NCBI RefSeq assembly: GCF_001189915.1
Contig: NZ_LFLS01000011.1
Location: forward strand, 62,001 to 126,000
Direction of reading: 5' to 3'
Length of the DNA stretch: 64,000 bases
Origin: Herbaspirillum autotrophicum
GTDB taxonomy: Bacteria > Pseudomonadota > Gammaproteobacteria > Burkholderiales > Burkholderiaceae_D
The notes beneath the pieces were generated by a model. That model searched no databases, was not told the DNA's origin, and worked only from the letters and a program-made list of their open reading frames with translations. Both the position numbers and the translations under genes were made by a program. The first letter of the stretch is position 1. Every line of letters begins with the position of its first letter. Positions 62,869-64,000 of the stretch are shown here, one piece after another.

Positions 62869-63892
62869 GACTAACTCCAGGTAAAACTGCATCAATCTCT
62901 TCAGACTTTTTCGGCGCACTGATCACACATTGGTTGATTTCACCAAAAATCGAGTGGCCGAACTCGTCAAGCATTCGAATGCGCACGGTGTCCCCTGGTG
63001 CAAGGTACGGGGTGAAGCTAGTCCGTCCGTCTAACGTCTCGAGAAATCGCTTTTCAGCGATACATGCAACGCCACTTGTTGCAGCATCATAGTTTGAGAC
63101 TGTACCCGACCCGATAATCGTCCCGGCGCATAGGTTACGGGTATGAGCGGCATGCGAAATCAACTGCCCAAAGTCGAAAGCCATATCTTTGCCAGAATTC
63201 GGCCGGCCGAGCACTTCGTCATTGATTTCTACGGTCAGTTCCCCATGCAACTTACAGTCGCTCCATCTCCCTTGAAGTTCATCCAGTGTTACTGCAACCG
63301 GGGAGAATGCGCTCGCAGGCTTGCTCTGGAGCCAACCAAAACCAGTGTCACGCTCTCGGCCTTGGAGTTCACGTAAGCTCACGTCGTTAGCTAGCATGAC
63401 CAACCGTACGGCCTCACGTGCGTCAATGGGATCAGTGCCCATTGCCACGTAGGCAGTCACAACTGCAATCTCTCCTTCGCAGTCTGTGCCCCACTGCGTG
63501 CAAGAAGGAATCGGATCGCCCGGCCCAAGAAATCGATCTGATCCGCCTTGGTACATCAACGGGACCTGTCGATAGCTTTCTGGTAGAACTTTGCCTGCAA
63601 TGCGTCGGAACAGCGTTGAGTGACTGAGGAAAGCAGAACCGTCTAACCATTGCCATGAACGCGGCAGAGGCGACTCCCAGATCTGCTCTGCAAAGCTAAG
63701 TGCATCTGCGATGTCTCCCCTATTCAGCTTTTCATAGGTAGCCTCCAGCAGCGGAGCTACACTGTCCCAGTTATCGATCGCTTCCTGAAGCGTCCGAGCA
63801 ATGGTTGGCACAGCCAAGCCCCATCGCAAGTCTCGAGACACGACATTCAACGTGCCATCGGGTGTGCCATCCCTCAAAGTTGCAAGTTTCAT
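62861..63892 (-). CDS. Fumarylacetoacetate hydrolase-family protein
   Basis: A 343-residue FAH-family hydrolase. Readable family parts: VPLMYQGGSDRFLGPGDPI, the metal-binding acidic run DCEGEIAVVTAYVAMGTD, DVSLRELQGRE, SKPASAFSPVAVT, and the C-terminal GTIIGSGTVSNYD and PYLAPGDTVRIRM. Such enzymes cleave C-C bonds of ring-opened aromatics such as fumarylacetoacetate or fumarylpyruvate. With the VanAB-like pair and the cyclase it fits a complete lower pathway for a methoxylated or hydroxylated aromatic acid. The ATG at 63890-63892 lies 12 bases after the partial upstream gene. Confidence 0.87.
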   Translation of the reverse strand: MKLATLRDGTPDGTLNVVSRDLRWGLAVPTIARTLQEAIDNWDSVAPLLEATYEKLNRGDIADALSFAEQIWESPLPRSWQWLDGSAFLSHSTLFRRIAGKVLPESYRQVPLMYQGGSDRFLGPGDPIPSCTQWGTDCEGEIAVVTAYVAMGTDPIDAREAVRLVMLANDVSLRELQGRERDTGFGWLQSKPASAFSPVAVTLDELQGRWSDCKLHGELTVEINDEVLGRPNSGKDMAFDFGQLISHAAHTRNLCAGTIIGSGTVSNYDAATSGVACIAEKRFLETLDGRTSFTPYLAPGDTVRIRMLDEFGHSIFGEINQCVISAPKKSEEIDAVLPGVSHA

Positions 63893-63904
63893 CTACGCTC
63901 TCAT

Positions 63905-64000
63905 TCAAATTGGATTTGTTGCTTCGATCTTGACGTCGCTCATCAATTTAAAGACATCAAGGTCCGGGCAACGACCTTGTTCGTACTCTCCAAGCTGCAT
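63905..64000 (-). CDS. C-terminal end of an unidentified gene (5' part beyond window)
   Basis: An open frame from the right edge to TGA at 63905-63907 encodes LGEYEQGRCPDLDVFKLM... ending EATNPI. Only about 31 residues are visible, too few to name a family. Tight spacing (12 bases) to the FAH-family gene implies the same catabolic operon. The whole gene is needed for identification. Confidence 0.4.
   Translation of the reverse strand: MQLGEYEQGRCPDLDVFKLMSDVKIEATNPI

Overview
The window reads like the chromosome of a GC-rich betaproteobacterium, probably Oxalobacteraceae (Collimonas, Herbaspirillum or Janthinobacterium type). This rests on gene content and protein style only, since there is no rRNA or housekeeping marker here. 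No rRNA, tRNA or CRISPR array was seen.

Layout. (1) 1-3771: the pgaA and partial pgaB genes of a poly-N-acetylglucosamine (PNAG) biofilm operon running off the left edge. (2) 4315-9059: ogt, then a minus-strand iron-uptake signalling cassette (Fur box, FecI-like sigma factor, FecR-like anti-sigma factor, TonB-dependent siderophore receptor). (3) 9190-16680: small metabolic and unknown units: an orphan periplasmic amino-acid-type binding protein with a cupin and an XRE-cupin regulator, a zinc-ribbon metallopeptidase, a membrane protein with a 24-residue microprotein, and a zinc alcohol dehydrogenase facing an AraC regulator. (4) 16824-41008: one complete minus-strand type VI secretion locus, in transcription order tssA-tssB-tssC-hcp-tssE-tssF-tssG-clpV-vgrG-DUF2169/pentapeptide-pentapeptide-DUF3540-DUF4150-tssJ-tssK-tssL-tssM plus two unknown small genes, closed by a terminator. 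Many junctions overlap (ATGA, TGATG), so the locus is translationally coupled. (5) 41643-45121: a divergent LysR gene and a small acyl carrier protein / ketosynthase / unknown operon. (6) 45288-58228: a chaperone-usher fimbrial operon, an RcsB-like response regulator, a large RcsC-like hybrid kinase with its own Hpt domain, an orphan pilin-like gene, small unknown genes and a decayed pilin fragment. (7) 58593-64000: an AT-richer stretch with strong hairpins and an IS21-type transposase remnant, followed by a minus-strand aromatic catabolic cluster (VanA/VanB-like oxygenase pair, cyclase-family hydrolase, fumarylacetoacetate hydrolase-family protein) that continues off the right edge.

The most interesting signals are: a 14-bp near-palindrome (consensus TARGMCCRGTCCTA) found upstream of fimA, the hybrid kinase gene and the orphan pilin gene, in a duplicated leader between regulator and kinase, and in weaker form before the T6SS; it resembles the enterobacterial RcsB box and fits the RcsB-like regulator encoded alongside. 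A VgrG carries 33 uninterrupted heptapeptide repeats. The T6SS has an adaptor/spike module with no recognisable toxin. An acyl carrier protein-ketosynthase-unknown operon of unclear product sits between fimbriae and T6SS. A YahK-like dehydrogenase has lost two of its four structural-zinc cysteines.
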